Below, piece by piece: positions 18,205 to 19,038 of a stretch of DNA of 19,038 bases. Position 1 is the stretch's first letter, and each line of letters begins with the position of its first letter. The notes under the pieces were generated by a model. That model was given only the letters and a program-made list of their open reading frames with translations, ran no database searches and was not told where the DNA came from. This DNA comes from Pleurotus djamor (taxonomy: Eukaryota; Basidiomycota; Agaricomycetes; Agaricales; Pleurotaceae): positions 1-19,038 of the forward strand of contig JAPEVF010000856.1 in assembly GCA_029747585.1 (NCBI GenBank). Direction: 5' to 3'. A program made the position numbers and the translations under genes.

Positions 18205-18981
18205 CTAAGTGCTTCACTCAATTGTATCAACCACCAACTACACCCACTAAGTGCTCCGCTTGCCCATATCATCCACCGTATGTGCTACCAAGTGTGTCAC
18301 TCATCTATACTGAGGACTGGCTAACCCACTAATTCCTCTGCTCAGACATGTGAGCCACCGACTATGCTGCTAAGTGCTTCACTCACCTGCATCAACCACT
18401 AACTAGGCCACTAAGTGCTTTACTCACCCAGATGAGCCACCACATACACTACTAAATGTGTCTCTCACCTATATTGACTACCGACTAGGCCACTAAGTGC
18501 TCCACTCCCTCATTTCATCCACCGCATGCGCTACTATGTGCCTCAATCGCCCACACAAGCCATTGACTAGCCCACTATGTGCCTTGCTCACCCATGTCAT
18601 CCACCGCATACACTGCTCAATATGTCCCTCGCATATATCGACCACCGACTAGGCCTCACTCACTCATATCAGCCACCACATACACCACTAAGTGCTTCAC
18701 TCATACATATTCGCCAATACATACACTACTATCTGTATCACTCACCTGTATCAAACATCACCTGAAGCGCTGAATGAGTCGTCCACCTGTATTCACCACC
18801 GCATATGCCACCAAGTGCTTTAATCACCTATATTCGCCACCGACTATGCTACTAAGTGCTTCGCCCACCTGTATCAACCACCCACTGGACCAGATTCACT
18901 CACTTGTATCAACCACCAACTACGCTACTAAGTGCTTCGCTCATCTGTATCATCCACCGACTACGCTACTTAGTGCTTTGC
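18205..18981. repeat. 41-bp subtelomeric minisatellite abutting the telomere
   Basis: Units begin CTAAGTGCTTCACTCACC and end with ACCACCGACTAGGCCA-like sequence. Starts fall at 18205, 18247, 18288, 18329, 18370, 18411, 18452, 18493, 18534, 18575 and 18616; after a 10-bp deletion at 18688, 18729, 18770, 18811 and 18852; after a loss of 6 bp over two units at 18928 and 18969. From 18247 to 18616 every step is exactly 41 bp. The unit core CACTAAGTG is a CACT/AGTG dyad with one central base. The last unit breaks off after CTTAGTGCTTTG and the telomere follows one base later. Confidence 0.9.
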
Positions 18982-19038
18982 TTAGGGTTAGGGTTAGGGT
19001 TAGGGTTAGGGTTAGGGTTAGGGTTAGGGTTAGGGTTA
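18982..19038 (+). repeat. Telomeric repeat (TTAGGG)9 plus TTA
   Basis: 57 bases of perfect TTAGGG up to the end of the window. The G-rich strand reads 5' to 3' outwards, as at a natural right-hand chromosome end. TTAGGG is the telomere unit of most filamentous fungi, including Agaricomycetes. There are no variant units. Confidence 0.98.

Noticed and set aside
18577..18773. Short plus-strand ORFs in the 41-bp array
   Set aside because: They arise from the minisatellite sequence; 41 is not a multiple of three, so no frame is conserved between units.
18205..18981. CRISPR array
   Set aside because: The 41-bp units are contiguous, with no unique spacers, in a eukaryotic telomeric setting.
15045..18981. 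Subtelomeric helicase (RecQ/TLH-like) or other telomere-linked gene
   Set aside because: I looked for helicase motifs, long ORFs and domain signatures and found none.

Overview
The window is the right-hand end of a chromosome or contig from a filamentous basidiomycete, most likely an Agaricomycete. It ends in nine and a half perfect TTAGGG units with the G-rich strand running outwards, so the left side faces the centromere. Three things point to a basidiomycete: introns of about 49-77 nt with GTRNGY donors and CTRAY-like branch sites, F-box proteins with an N-terminal coiled coil of the mushroom type, and pyrimidine-rich leaders before start codons.

Layout from left to right. (1) 1-1878: a decayed Ty1/copia pol fragment holding integrase and the first half of the reverse transcriptase. 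It stops where the catalytic YVDD-type box should begin. (2) 1879-2277: probable 5' end of a host gene on the minus strand, cut by the retroelement junction. (3) 2651-4512 (minus) and 5662-7429 (plus): two diverged F-box paralogues arranged head to head around a shared region of about 1.15 kb. In both, the first coding exon is only the ATG. (4) 8334-13352: a three-exon gene for a protein of about 1,620 residues that is Ser-rich and mostly disordered, with a C-terminal coiled coil. (5) 13729-15044: a two-exon, smaller F-box-like protein. (6) 15045-17040: gene-poor DNA with a weak ORF and a possible three-exon minus-strand gene carrying one in-frame stop. (7) 17041-18981: subtelomeric repeats: a 16-bp CCCTAGGG palindrome, a 32-bp tandem array, a repeat of about 102-113 bp, then a 41-bp minisatellite built on CACTAAGTG that keeps its 41-bp step up to the telomere. 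(8) 18982-19038: the telomere.

The genes do not form a pathway. The F-box proteins are probably substrate receptors of SCF ubiquitin ligases, from a family that expands strongly in mushroom genomes. The large Ser-rich protein is uncharacterised. I found no defence system, biosynthetic cluster, CRISPR array, rRNA or tRNA. The most notable items are the ATG-only exon kept in both F-box paralogues and the phased 41-bp array next to the telomere. The N characters are also informative: deleting several of them repairs reading frames, so those frameshifts are probably assembly artefacts.
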